Counted from the stretch's first letter, positions 1 through 9,384 are shown. The stretch is 64,000 nt of DNA from DASYAN01 sp963727755 (GCA_963727755.1 CAVSHN010000015.1:248001-312000); one strand, 5' to 3'. Notes: generated by a model from the letters alone, not told the origin. Translations and numbers: made by a program.

Positions 1-2214
1 ATGGGTCGTATCTCGTTGAAGCCCGATACTCAGGAACTCGATAATGAAACCGAGGCTATCAAGCGCAATGTCATCAGTTATTTTCAGCGCTTAGTCGCCC
101 TAGTACAGAACGTGCCAGAAGGTATAGCAGCTGCAACTTTGAATTTGGAGGAGCCCCGTCAGGTTGTCTATGTGATTGCCACGTTTGTGCAGATGGACAT
201 GGACTTACGCCAAAAGTTGCTGGAACTTGATTCTGTGCATGAAAAGCTAGAGCAGCTGAGTGCTTTCCTGGCACATGAGCTAGAGATCCTTGAACTGGGT
301 AAAAAAATCCAGACCAGTGCCCAAGAAGAGATGAATAAAATGCAGCGGGAATATCTGCTGCGTGAACAGCTCAAAGCTATCCAGCGTGAGTTAGGCGAAG
401 AGAGTGATGAGCAAGCTACCATTAATGAGCTAGAGCGCAAGATTTAGGAAGCAAAAATGCCTGAGGAGGCGCATAAAGAAGCGACTCGTGAGCTATCTCG
501 GCTGGAGAGATTGCCGACGGTCTCGCCTGAGTACAGCATTATTCGTACCTACATAGAATTGCTGGTTTCCCTTCCTTGGAGTAAAAGTACTGGTGCCAAA
601 ATCGACGTGACGCATGCCCGGGACGTTCTTGATCATGATCACTATGATCTTGAAAAGATTAAAGAGCGTATTCTGGAATATCTGGCAGTAAGGGGATTAA
701 AAGAGGATCGTCAGGCGGAACAACTGGAGCGTAGTCGTGAGGAAGCCGCTAGTGAAGGGGCTACCGAAATGGGTGAACTCAATCGTACCCAGCCATTGCC
801 AAATCTGGAGGAGAGACGAACCTTCAACCGTGAGCCAATTCTCTGTTTTGTTGGCCCCCCTGGTGTTGGTAAAACGTCGCTAGGTCAATCGATTGCGCGT
901 GCGCTTGGCCGTAAGTTCGCGCGTATGTCGCTTGGAGGTATCCGGGATGAGGCTGAGATTCGTGGGCATCGTCGTACCTATATTGGTGCTATGCCGGGGC
1001 GTATTATCCAGACATTGCGCCGTGTTGAGGCCAATGATCCTGTGATTATGCTAGATGAGGTTGATAAAGTTGGTGCTGATTGGCGTGGTGATCCTTCGTC
1101 TGCCTTGCTAGAGGTACTTGATCCTGAGCAAAATTATAATTTCCGTGATAACTACCTGGATCTGGCCTTTGATCTATCTAACGTCATGTTCATCGCCACT
1201 GCCAATGCCCTAGAACCTATCCCTGCTGCATTGCGCGATCGTATGGAGATTCTGGAACTATCGGGTTATACTGAAGAGCAGAAGATACACATCGCTCGTA
1301 ATTATCTTTTGCCTAAACAATTGGAAGCCAATGGCTTGAACCAAGACGAGCTGACATTTGATGATGACGTATTACGGCGCATCATGCGTGACTACACACG
1401 CGAAGCAGGTGTACGTAACCTGGAGCGCCAGATAGGTTCTCTCTGCCGCAAGGTAGCGCGTCAGATCTCTGAAGGTCGCGCAACGCCTATTCATATCCCG
1501 GCAGATCAAGTTCCTGAGTACCTGGGACGGCAACGTTTCTTTGAAGAAGCTGCCGAACGTATTGACCGTCCTGGTATTGCAACGGGCATGGTCTGGACGC
1601 CCGTTGGTGGTGAGATTATCTTCATCGAGGCCGCAGCCATGCCCAGCAAAGAAGAACGTCTAATTCTCACCGGGCAATTGGGCGATGTGATGAAAGAATT
1701 TGCGATGGCGGCCCTCAGCTATGTGCGCTCCAACGCGCAAGCATTGGGTCTGCCAAAAACCGTTTTCGAGGAGCAGAACGTGCACATTCATGTGCCAGCG
1801 GGAGCCATTCCTAAGGATGGTCCGTCAGCTGGTGTAACGATGGTCTGTGTGCTTGTCTCACTTGCCAGTAGTCGCCGTGTGCGTTCTGACGTTGCCATGA
1901 CTGGAGAGATCACGCTGCGGGGCAAGGTAATGCCGATTGGTGGGGTTAAAGAGAAAGTCCTGGCGGCTTATCGCTCGGGTATTCGTACTGTCATTCTACC
2001 TGAGAAGAATCGGCCAGATCTGGAGGAAGATCTGCCCAAAGAGTTGCGTGATCAGATGAGCTTTGTTTTCGCTAGCGATATTCGTCAGGTACTCGATGCA
2101 GCTCTTGAGCCCTCTATCATGCAGGGTGAAGAAGCTGCTGCTAATGGGACGGTGCGGCCCCGCAAGCGCAAGAGTGAGAAAGCGGTAGCGAAGGCTTCGG
2201 TTATCATCGATTAA
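1..2214 (+). pseudogene. lon: Lon ATP-dependent protease, 5' part outside window, in-frame TAG
   Basis: Cytosolic AAA+ serine protease that degrades misfolded and regulatory proteins. Position 1 lies inside the substrate-binding LON domain, so the true start is upstream. Seen: Walker A GPPGVGKTS near 847, Walker B VIMLDEVDK near 1045, sensor region, and the proteolytic domain with catalytic Ser in PKDGPSAG (about 1812-1835) and Lys in GGVKEKVLAA (about 1940-1970). The stop TAG at 445-447 is in frame with both halves; the reading continues RKI-stop-EAKMPEEAHKEA, where family members have Glu (GAG), so one substitution explains it. About 38 residues (near 715-830) inserted before Walker A are longer than in usual Lon proteins. 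It is either a real null allele or a base-call error. Family call is very secure. Confidence 0.93.
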
Positions 2215-2239
2215 GCTAGCAAGTCCATAGGTACATTGA

Positions 2240-2434
2240 GGACAACTGCAATCAGACGCTCTCTATAATTTTACTCGTCCAGTCAGAACATTACGCGTAG
2301 CATTAGAGGAACCTACAGGACAAGCACGATGGTCCCAACGAACCCCAGCTATGGCAGCCGGACTCACTGATCACATCTGGACCGTCAAGGAACTTTTGCA
2401 TGTTGTGCTCGTTCCTTGCACCTCCAACAATTAA
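2240..2434 (+). pseudogene. Transposase C-terminal relic
   Basis: An open stretch of 64 codons without a start codon reads NFTRPVRTLRVALEEPTG then WSQRTPAMAAGLTDHIW and ends TVKELL...TSNN-stop. The PAMAAGLTDHIW block followed by a VKELL-type end is the usual C-terminus of a DDE transposase group common in Chloroflexota. The rest of the gene is absent, with lon immediately upstream, so this is an IS fossil. Which IS family it belongs to cannot be fixed from so short a piece. Confidence 0.6.
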
Positions 2435-2545
2435 CAGGGAGACCTCGTTCCCCCTCCACTTCCTTCTTTTTATTTGAATGGTATTGGGCTAAAGCCCTTT
2501 TCTGTCAACTATGAGACTATGAGATTGCTGACCAGAGGAGGAAAC

Positions 2546-2560
2546 CAATTTCACAGGTCG
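2546..2560. repeat. Solo IS end matching the ISKra4-like element's terminal repeat
   Basis: CAATTTCACAGGTCG here is identical to the last 15 bases of the IS that ends at 17975. No partner end or transposase lies nearby. It is probably a relic of a related insertion or a MITE end. The rest of 2435-2713 holds only AT-rich sequence and the ribosome binding site of the next gene. Confidence 0.5.
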
Positions 2561-2713
2561 GAACAATCCAGCCTCAATATCACAATAATATCACAATATT
2601 CTATATTATTGAATCATATAATGGCTATACAGTAAAATACTTCTATGGCAATAACATTATTTCCACTTTGCTCTTAAAAATAGAGAGAGAGCTTTCAAGG
2701 AGAGACAGCAACT

Positions 2714-3754
2714 ATGCAATGTAATTCATGCGGAACGCCGATTCCACAAAGTGCAGCCTATTGCCCTGTCTGTGCTACACCTACACCCTACGGTATTTCT
2801 CAGTCTGGAGTAACACCTACATTTATCTCACCTCCCTCTTATCCTCCTCCTCCGCCTGTGGAAGCAACAACAGGCAATCCCTATGGGGAATCACTGCAGA
2901 ACCCATATAAACCGCTCGACCCTTACGGCACGCCAAAGCAGCCAGACACATCTCCTCCTTCCTCAGTCCCCCCCCGCAGGCCTAATAAGATTCCCTTGGT
3001 CGCAATCATAGCCGCAGCACTTGTCATAGTTGTGGGAGGGGCGGCTTGGTTCATTTATAGCGCATCCCATACTTTTATGCTCCCACCCACGCCCACGCCA
3101 GTACCCTACCCGCACCTTTCAAGCGCATATAGTGGTTCTGTGCACAACACCACATACGGGCAAAGTGCTAATATGGCGTTAACCGACATTGTGCAGGATG
3201 CTGCCACTATCAATGGGAACATTCGTTTCGGACTACCTCTGGTAGGCTCTGGTTCATTTACAGGGACCGTCTCACGCACAGGTACAATTCAGTTCGTTGT
3301 AAGCAGTTTGGATATCAATGGCGTTACATCGACATTTAACGGCTCCATCACCTCACCGAATTCTATGAGCGGGACGTACACTGTCAGCAACGGGCAGAAA
3401 GGAACGTGGGAAGCGGTATCTGCCGTGTCTCCTGTGGCGTACCCTCTACTCTTTCCAAACTATACGGGGACTTTCCATAATAATGCAGTCAACAAAGACT
3501 ACAGCATGACACTGGAGATTGTCACACAGGATCAACAGAACTTCTCCGGCACTTGCTATAGCACAGCTCCAATGAACGGAACCTTCGAGGACGACAACGG
3601 CCTACAATTTACAGCCACCACTAACAATGGGACATCTGTAACTTTTAGTGGAACTGTCAATGTTGATGGGTCGTTAAGCGGGACCTATCGTGCTAGCGAT
3701 GGAGTAACAGGAACCTGGAAGGTGTCACCAACGCAGACCTCAGTCTCCCGATAA
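2714..3754 (+). CDS. Zinc-ribbon, single-pass membrane protein with two extracellular repeats
   Basis: A predicted 346-residue protein. Residues 1-22 form a zinc ribbon with Cys 3, 6, 17 and 20 (CNSC...CPVC). A Pro-rich cytoplasmic linker (about 30-90) follows, then one membrane helix (about 93-116, IPLVAIIAAALVIVV). The outside part carries two copies of a roughly 100-residue beta-rich module, each starting Y(S/T)G(S/T)xHN and ending SGTY...(K/T)GTW. The start is supported by AAGGAGAG 11 bases upstream. The layout (cytosolic zinc ribbon, helix, extracytoplasmic repeats) is common among uncharacterised Gram-positive-type surface proteins; no enzymatic motif is visible. It converges on radC with 25 bp between stops; the short inverted repeat GGTAATA/TATTACC (3759-3784) may help termination. 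Confidence 0.8.
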   Translation: MQCNSCGTPIPQSAAYCPVCATPTPYGISQSGVTPTFISPPSYPPPPPVEATTGNPYGESLQNPYKPLDPYGTPKQPDTSPPSSVPPRRPNKIPLVAIIAAALVIVVGGAAWFIYSASHTFMLPPTPTPVPYPHLSSAYSGSVHNTTYGQSANMALTDIVQDAATINGNIRFGLPLVGSGSFTGTVSRTGTIQFVVSSLDINGVTSTFNGSITSPNSMSGTYTVSNGQKGTWEAVSAVSPVAYPLLFPNYTGTFHNNAVNKDYSMTLEIVTQDQQNFSGTCYSTAPMNGTFEDDNGLQFTATTNNGTSVTFSGTVNVDGSLSGTYRASDGVTGTWKVSPTQTSVSR

Positions 3755-3779
3755 ATCGGGTAATAGCAGTTCAACGGTA

Positions 3780-4538
3780 TTACCAGTTCATCTTCTGCTT
3801 CAAACTTACATAGTGCGGATTGCCGATAATCAAATGGTCAAGCACGTCGATATCTAGAAGTTTGCCAGCCTCAACTAGCTGCTGTGTCACCTCAATATCT
3901 TCTGGTGAGGGCGTTGGATCGCCGCTGGGATGATTGTGACAAATAATGATATTAGGGCAATTGCGTACAATAGCGGGACGGAAGATCTCAGCCGAGCGTA
4001 ATACCGAACTATTAACGGTCCCTTTATAGCGTTTGATCAGTTCGACAAGCTGGTTTTTGGTATCGAGAATCAAAATATGCATCTCCTCATGATCCAAGAA
4101 CATTAGTTCCATGCGTACTACATTAGCTGCATCGTCGGCGGACTTAATCTGGAAGCGTTTGTCTGGTTGCTGCATGCTCAATCGTTTGCCCAGTTCCAGA
4201 GCAGCCTTCAACTGTGCCGTCTTTGCCAATGCCAGCCCGTGTTCAGCACTTAACTCATGAAAGTCAGCACTCATCAGACCAGATAGGCCTCCATACTTGA
4301 TGAGCAGCTTTGTCGCTAATTCCATCACATTCTCGTGTTTTGTCCCTGTTCGCAGGATGATAGCGAGCAAATCCGAGGTAGAGAGCGTATCGGCTCCGAA
4401 TTTTTGTAAGCGTTCACGTGGCCGATCGTCAGGTAGAATATCGTGTACGGTAGGATGATATTCTGGCTTTGAATCGGTATTAACCTGCAACGCAGGGGAT
4501 GAATCACATGTATTATTGAGCGGTAGAATATTGAGCAT
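3780..4538 (-). CDS. radC: RadC family JAB1/MPN metalloprotein
   Basis: 252 residues with an N-terminal helix-hairpin-helix-like region (RPRERLQKFGADTLSTSDLLAIILRTG) and a C-terminal JAB/MPN domain with metal-binding HNHPSGDPTPSPED. The HxH and downstream Asp that bind zinc in this fold are intact. Start chosen at 4538 because GAGAGGAG lies 9 bases upstream; the TTG at 4547 would be too close to it. RadC was once linked to DNA repair, but its biochemical role is unsettled. It stands alone, downstream of a terminator. Confidence 0.9.
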   Translation of the reverse strand: MLNILPLNNTCDSSPALQVNTDSKPEYHPTVHDILPDDRPRERLQKFGADTLSTSDLLAIILRTGTKHENVMELATKLLIKYGGLSGLMSADFHELSAEHGLALAKTAQLKAALELGKRLSMQQPDKRFQIKSADDAANVVRMELMFLDHEEMHILILDTKNQLVELIKRYKGTVNSSVLRSAEIFRPAIVRNCPNIIICHNHPSGDPTPSPEDIEVTQQLVEAGKLLDIDVLDHLIIGNPHYVSLKQKMNW

Positions 4539-4630
4539 TGGATGCAACTCCTCTCGTTGATTAAAAATATCGTTCAGCTAGAGTACTTGAGGAAACATTA
4601 CATTGAAATATTTGCATCGTCAATACGTAA

Positions 4631-4675
4631 AAATGAGGATATCTATTCATATACCAATCATAGACATCCTCATTT
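4631..4675 (-). terminator. Rho-independent terminator of the tatD operon
   Basis: Arms AAATGAGGATATCTAT and ATAGACATCCTCATTT pair with one mismatch around a 13-base loop. On the minus strand the hairpin is followed by TTTTTACG, just after the stop of the gene ending at 4687. Confidence 0.8.
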
Positions 4676-4686
4676 CACATCAAGGC

Positions 4687-5793
4687 TTATGAGAGCAAAC
4701 CTGTTGTGCCAGTTAACAACAAGCTATCGCTTGCTGCGCAGGGGATGTGGGTGTTGGGGCCAATAGCGGCTTGGGTGACGGTGAAGAGGCCAGCAGTAGA
4801 ACTAATAATCATATTGTTGAGCCTATGCTCGATCTGCTGGTCGTAGTTGTTAAAGGGGAAGGCAAAGAACAGGGTAGAGAAATCATTCTGTTTCACGTGC
4901 AACACTAGATTGCCATTCTCTGCTAGCGGTTGAAAGTGGGTAGTATTGGAACCTATGACAATGCCTGTCTGCCACAGCGAGATATCAGATCGGGCAATTA
5001 TTTCATTATGTTCTATGCCCAGACGGAAATTTTGTGCAGTTAGGAACTGGCTAACTGATAAGCTGCCGAGGTCCCTTCCCTGCGCGGCCAATGAGGAGGA
5101 AGTCACTTCAACATAGGCATTAGCGGCTTGCGTTGGTATTCGTGGGCTTGCCAATGATGATGATTTTTGCCCTGGATCGGTCGAGATAGGGAGACCCATC
5201 TTAACCGCCAGCGCACTATCTCCGCAGTTGGGTGTTGGAGCGATGCTATTGAGCTGCCCTTGTGGTATCTTGATCTGTGCTAAAGGGCCATTTAGCGATA
5301 GCAGGCTTCCTGGCATTGATTGTCCACTGACTTGGAGTGTAGAGGAATTGAGGACGTCGAATGTGAGGAGCATAGTGTCTTCAGCAAGTGGTGGAAGACC
5401 ACCCTGCAAGGGGTTCTCACTCAGTGTCAGGGCAAGTCCGTCGCTTTGTGGAGTCAAACTGGTGATGGAGGGACGGATAAGAGATCCTAGCAAGCCTGAT
5501 GGGCCCTGCTGATCAATACGGCTCTGAAGGATTGGTTGCAGGGTTGCTGTCGGTATGTAAATCGTGGAATGGAGTGTTAGTGTTTTTGGGGTAGGCTTTG
5601 GGATATGGATTGGGATAATGGCAAAAATGATGAATAAGACTAGTAGCAGTATCAGCAATACAGTAAACCTGCGTTTACGCAGATTGAAATTGCGAAACAG
5701 AGAAGTCATTCTAGTGCCTAATGATGATCTTCGCCCATTCTGCTGCGAGAGTGAGAATTGCAAGGGCCAACCTAATCTCAGATGATACGACAT
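4687..5793 (-). CDS. Membrane-anchored protein, possibly DUF2993/LmeA-like
   Basis: 368 residues. A basic segment (RNFNLRKRRF) precedes one membrane helix (TVLLILLLVLFIIFAIIP), and the remainder is extracytoplasmic. The ectodomain has alternating hydrophobic strands and a phrase set (IYIPTATLQPILQSRI, LTFDVLNSSTLQVSG) resembling membrane-bound lipid-binding DUF2993 proteins; this is a weak resemblance. The start at 5793 is preferred because AGAGGAG lies 13-7 bases upstream and it begins 7 bases after the tatD stop, which implies translational coupling. An inner ATG at 5709 lacks a good ribosome site. Function unknown. Confidence 0.7.
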   Translation of the reverse strand: MSYHLRLGWPLQFSLSQQNGRRSSLGTRMTSLFRNFNLRKRRFTVLLILLLVLFIIFAIIPIHIPKPTPKTLTLHSTIYIPTATLQPILQSRIDQQGPSGLLGSLIRPSITSLTPQSDGLALTLSENPLQGGLPPLAEDTMLLTFDVLNSSTLQVSGQSMPGSLLSLNGPLAQIKIPQGQLNSIAPTPNCGDSALAVKMGLPISTDPGQKSSSLASPRIPTQAANAYVEVTSSSLAAQGRDLGSLSVSQFLTAQNFRLGIEHNEIIARSDISLWQTGIVIGSNTTHFQPLAENGNLVLHVKQNDFSTLFFAFPFNNYDQQIEHRLNNMIISSTAGLFTVTQAAIGPNTHIPCAASDSLLLTGTTGLLS

Positions 5794-5800
5794 AGGCTTC

Positions 5801-6574
5801 TTACTCCTCTGGCAGGGAAAACAAACGAACAGCATTGGTTGAAGTGATTTCAGCAATTTCCTCGAAGGTCATGTTCCGTATCTCTGCCAGCTTCTCTGCA
5901 ACGTGTTTGACAAAGAGTGGTTCGTTGCGTTTAGCCTGTAATGGTTTAGGTACGAGGTATGGGCTATCTGTCTCGACCAGCACACGATCCAATGGGACCA
6001 TACGGGCGACTTCAGGTAGAGCATTGCCCTGCTTAGTGAGCGGGCCAGCAAAGGAAAGCATAAACCCCTCAAAGGCCAGACATTCCCTAGCCTGAGCAAC
6101 ATCTCCCGAGAAACAGTGAAAGACTCCCCGCAGGTCGCGGCCATAGGCACGTAATAATTCCATAGTGTCTTCATGTGCATCACGTACGTGGATGATGCAA
6201 GGCAAATTACACTGGCGAGCAAGTTCGAGGTGGGCACAAAATACGTCTTGTTGCACATTGCGTGGCGAGAGCATGCGAAAGTAATCGAGCCCGAACTCGC
6301 CGATGGCCACGACCTCTAGCTCGCGACTCAGCATACGTAGCTGTTCGCCCACTTCATCTGTATATGTTTTGGCATCGTGTGGGTGCACGCCTACGCCTGC
6401 GAAGATAGTACCGGGGTGTGCTTTTGCCAGAGTCAGAGCATCCCGACTTGATGCGAGGTCGCAGCCGGGGTCAATCATGCGCGTTACCCCACCTGCAATG
6501 GCGGCTTGGATGACCTTTTCGCGATCGTGTGCAAAACGGGAGGTATCAATGTGGGTGTGACTATCAACAAGCAT
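5801..6574 (-). CDS. tatD: TatD family metal-dependent deoxyribonuclease
   Basis: 257 residues, full length for the family. Metal-binding motifs are intact: HTH near the N-terminus (DSHTHID), GVHPHDA, GEFGLDYFR, HVRDAHED and ETDSPYLVPKP. TatD proteins are TIM-barrel hydrolases with 3'-5' exonuclease activity on DNA, linked to DNA quality control and oxidative damage repair. AAGGATAGAGC precedes the start. First gene of a two-gene operon with the membrane protein ending at 4687. Confidence 0.93.
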   Translation of the reverse strand: MLVDSHTHIDTSRFAHDREKVIQAAIAGGVTRMIDPGCDLASSRDALTLAKAHPGTIFAGVGVHPHDAKTYTDEVGEQLRMLSRELEVVAIGEFGLDYFRMLSPRNVQQDVFCAHLELARQCNLPCIIHVRDAHEDTMELLRAYGRDLRGVFHCFSGDVAQARECLAFEGFMLSFAGPLTKQGNALPEVARMVPLDRVLVETDSPYLVPKPLQAKRNEPLFVKHVAEKLAEIRNMTFEEIAEITSTNAVRLFSLPEE

Positions 6575-6800
6575 GCTCTATCCTTACTGCACTGTACAAC
6601 ATTATAGTCGTTTAGCTCATTTTTCGCTAGCTGAAAACAACGGTCGGTTGACATTATAGCATACATGCCTGAGGCAAGAAAGGACCTTCTGTAATGCGTA
6701 AAAATTGGGCTAAAATCTATTGACAAAATATCTACCGTGCAAGATAATAAATCCATCCCTGAGAAGGGAATACCAAACAGAAAGGGGGTGATAAAGAAAG

Positions 6801-6989
6801 ATGAGGGATTGCCCAAATTGTTTCGGCGAGGGAAGCCTGAAAGAACCCTGCCGAAACTGTGACGGCGGACTTATCCGAAAGAAGCGACTCTTTCGGAGGA
6901 AGATGAAACTTCTCAATTGCCCTAAGTGCGATTTTGGAGTCATCTCCAAAACCTGCCCTACCTGCCAGGGTAGAGGCAAGGTTGACTAG
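6801..6989 (+). CDS. Small DnaJ-type zinc-finger protein
   Basis: 62 residues with four CxxC units, two in the CPxCxGxG form seen in the cysteine-rich region of DnaJ (CPNCFGEG at residues 4-11, CPTCQGRG near the end) and CRNCDGG, CPKCDFG between. Eight cysteines could bind two zinc ions. AAAGGGGGTG at 6781-6790 is a good ribosome site. First of three closely packed small genes (6801-7792). It is a stand-alone zinc finger, perhaps a chaperone-like or RNA/protein-binding adaptor. Confidence 0.75.
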   Translation: MRDCPNCFGEGSLKEPCRNCDGGLIRKKRLFRRKMKLLNCPKCDFGVISKTCPTCQGRGKVD

Positions 6990-7050
6990 TCAAAAGGGGC
7001 TTCGGTAGAAATACCGGAGTCCTGTCCCGATTCTTTCTCAAACAAAGTCT

Positions 7051-7608
7051 ATGTTAGAAATTGCAAAAAGTCAAGTTTGGGATCGATTGTACAACCTCTT
7101 TGGACATGTTACTGATAGGTTGGGAAAAGAAATTGATCAGGGGATCAAAGAAACTGTAGTTGCTCTCAACATGGCTAGGATTTGTACTAAGGCATCCTGT
7201 GAAGGACACCTCCACTGGGGCAAAGCTTACCCGTGGATCGATATTGAATGTCCACAGGCAGACGCACTGCAAGTAGAGATCTTGCAATGCTTAGACCAGG
7301 ATAGCAAAGCGGGCAAGGGGCGTTCTCTGAAAACAAAGGGGCTTATTGACAGACATCGTTCTCTGCTTGTTGAGGAAGAGCGCAAGTTGGCAGAACTGCT
7401 GGGAGCATTCTATCATGTTCATCCGGTAGAGTATGATAGACATCTTGTACTTGTTCGCTTTATCAAAGGAGAATGCCGTCTACAAAGCCATGGCAGTGAA
7501 TATCAGCCATTTCGCAATTCTGTAGAACGTGCCCAGAAGCTAAAAGAATATCAAGAAGAGATGCAAGCCTTTGCTATATTCCTGAAAGAGAGGTTTATTG
7601 ATGGATAA
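7051..7608 (+). CDS. Hypothetical protein, helical
   Basis: 185 residues, mostly alpha-helical, with no membrane segment. A possible metal cluster CTKASCEGHLHWG lies around residues 48-62, and the C-terminal third is charged coiled helix. No clear ribosome site precedes ATG 7051, so the start is uncertain. Its last 8 bases overlap the next gene (ATGGATAA), a sign of co-translation. I do not recognise the family. Linkage to an excisionase-like DNA-binding protein suggests a mobile-element or regulatory module. Confidence 0.6.
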   Translation: MLEIAKSQVWDRLYNLFGHVTDRLGKEIDQGIKETVVALNMARICTKASCEGHLHWGKAYPWIDIECPQADALQVEILQCLDQDSKAGKGRSLKTKGLIDRHRSLLVEEERKLAELLGAFYHVHPVEYDRHLVLVRFIKGECRLQSHGSEYQPFRNSVERAQKLKEYQEEMQAFAIFLKERFIDG

Positions 7609-7792
7609 GCAATTCTACACAACAGTGGAAGCGGCCCCGCTTCTAGGACTGAGTCCTAGATCAGTGACTAAATACGCTAAACTGGGACAGATCAAGGCTG
7701 AGAAAGTAGGCCGAGATTATGTTATCTCAGCAGAGGAACTTGAGCACTTCAAGAACACGCCTCGCAAGGTGGGTAGACCTGCAAAGGTGTGA
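7601..7792 (+). CDS. Excisionase-type helix-turn-helix protein
   Basis: 63 residues. The sequence FYTTVEAAPLLGLSPRSVTK then YAKLGQIKAEKVGRDYVIS is the winged MerR/excisionase fold (helix_turn_helix, class 17) used by Xis and many plasmid or IS accessory proteins. The C-terminal KVGRPAK is a basic AT-hook-like tail. ATG 7601 is preferred over TTG 7598: AGAGG sits 10 bases upstream and the ATGGATAA overlap couples it to the gene before. No integrase is nearby, so whether it is a regulator or a relic is open. Confidence 0.75.
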   Translation: MDKQFYTTVEAAPLLGLSPRSVTKYAKLGQIKAEKVGRDYVISAEELEHFKNTPRKVGRPAKV

Positions 7793-7914
7793 TTACGAGT
7801 CTAGAGCCTCTTTCCACAGTAATTCTTTTATCGCTGTTTTCACCGAAATGTATTGTTGGCGCGATTCTGAGCATAAAAAAATGAGGGTGATATCTATCCT
7901 TAACGAGCCAGAGG

Positions 7915-7938
7915 ACCCCTCGCTTTAGCCATGGGGGT
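7915..7938. repeat. Possible right-end hairpin of a lost IS605-type element
   Basis: ACCCC and GGGGGT arms enclose TCGCTTTAGCCAT, the general form of right-end hairpins of tnpB elements. It lies before, not after, the tnpB at 8094, so it would belong to another, now lost, copy. 7793-8034 otherwise holds no gene. Confidence 0.35.
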
Positions 7939-8034
7939 GAATGGCTCTTCCTTATTTGGGGCTGGGGCACAGGGGTACTCTTTCTGTATGACAAAGTGTT
8001 CATTTTCATCTCCTGTAGTATGAATATTTATTTA

Positions 8035-8063
8035 TTGACATATGCGCAAAGGTATGGTATGCT
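8035..8063 (+). promoter_or_regulatory. Sigma-70-type promoter for tnpB
   Basis: TTGACA (8035-8040), a 17-base spacer and TATGCT (8058-8063), 31 bases before the tnpB start codon. It probably sits inside the element's left end. Confidence 0.6.
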
Positions 8064-8093
8064 ATATCTATATTCGTGAAAGGAGCAAACCAG

Positions 8094-9229
8094 TGAGCAA
8101 GACGAAGCGAGCATACAAGTATCGGTTCTACCCAACCAATGAGCAGAAGCGTATCCTTGCGCAGACGTTCGGATGTTGCCGCTTTGTTTACAACTGGGGG
8201 CTTTCCACCCGCAAAACGGCCTACTTCCAACATGGGCAAAAGTTGACCTATAACGACCTCTCGGCCATGTTGCCCTACTTGAAGCAAGAGCACCCTTGGC
8301 TGGCTGATGTTGCGGCTGTTCCATTGCAGCAATCCCTTCGTCACTTGGACCGTGCCTACAAGAACTTCTTTGAGGGACGCGCCAAGTATCCCACCTGGAA
8401 GTGTAAGCAAGGCAACCAGTCGGCTACCTACGTTGGGACTGCCTTCAGCCTCTTGGATGGTCAGCTTACTCTTGCCAAGATGAATGAGCCTCTTGCCATC
8501 ACCTTTCACCGCGCATTCCCCGCCGATCTCAAGCCAAGCTCGGTCACGGTCTCCAAAGACTGTGCCGATCGCTACTTTGTCTCCATGCTCGTAGAAGAAG
8601 AGATCAAACCGAGGCCTTCCACAGATGCACAGGTTGGTCTGGACCTGGGTCTCAAATCGATGGTGATCCTCTCCACAGGTGAGGCTGTCGGGAACCCCAA
8701 GTTCTATGCCCATGATGAGAAGAGATTGGCCAAAGCCCAGCGTCGGCATGCCAAGAAGAAAAAAGGCGGAAACAACAGGGAGAAAGCCCGACGCAAGGTT
8801 TCCCGTGTTCATGCCCGTATCAACGACCGTAGGCGAGACTACCAGCACAAACTCTCCACATGCATAGTACACGAAAACCAAGTGATTTGCGTGGAGAGTC
8901 TGGCCGTCAAGAACATGGTCAAAAATCACTGTCTGGCCAAAGCCATCAGTGATGTTGGATGGGGTGAGTTTGTCCGTCAACTGGAATACAAGAGCCAGTG
9001 GTACGGACGAACCCTCATCAAAATCGATCGTTGGTATCCTTCGAGCAAAACGTGCTATGACTGCAAGCATGTGGTAGAAGACCTCCCACTGGATGTGCGT
9101 GAATGGGTCTGCCCAAAATGCGGCGTCTGGCACGATAGGGATATCAACGCAAGTAGAAACATTCTGGCCGAGGGGCTCTCGGTGTCGGCCTGTGGAGGGG
9201 GTGTCAGACCTGCTCGGGCGAAAGCTTGA
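8094..9229 (+). CDS. tnpB: TnpB, RNA-guided nuclease of an IS200/IS605-type element
   Basis: 378 residues from GTG 8094, which has AAAGGAG 7 bases upstream and gives the standard TnpB N-terminus (KRAYKYRFYPTNEQK). RuvC residues look intact: Asp in VGLDLGLKSMV, Glu in ICVESLAVKNM, and Asp in HDRDINASRNIL. The zinc finger CYDC...CPKC is present. TnpB is a guide-RNA-directed DNA nuclease whose omega-RNA derives from the end of its own gene and the element's right end. No tnpA is present, so this is a tnpB-only element that needs a helper transposase. A long reverse-strand ORF over this gene is a shadow. Confidence 0.93.
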
Positions 9230-9312
9230 GCAGGCAACCCCCAACGAAGCAGGAAAGCTCATTCGTGAGGCTGAGAAGCCCCCGCATTTATGCGTGGGGA
9301 GATGTCACCGTC
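9160..9312 (+). ncRNA. Likely omega-RNA scaffold and IS right end
   Basis: The tnpB 3' end and following bases contain a stable hairpin, CCCCGCA-TTTA-TGCGTGGGG (about 9281-9299), followed by AGATGTCAC. In characterised IS605-family elements this region is transcribed as the TnpB guide RNA, with the guide taken from the flank just beyond the right end. Here the flank would begin near 9309 (CGTCTAGAAAGAGCG). The exact ends are inferred. Confidence 0.55.
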
Positions 9313-9384
9313 TAGAAAGAGCGTGCTAGATCCAAGGATGGAAGTCAACAGTTGTGGTCTCATTGGGTTGGGCTCGAATCCCCA

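Noticed and set aside
445..447. TAG read as pyrrolysine or suppressed codon in lon
   Set aside because: Relatives have Glu at this place and no sign of amber recoding exists; a substitution or base error is simpler.
8006..9262. 418-codon reverse-strand ORF over tnpB
   Set aside because: It mirrors a well-supported tnpB, has no family features and no ribosome site.
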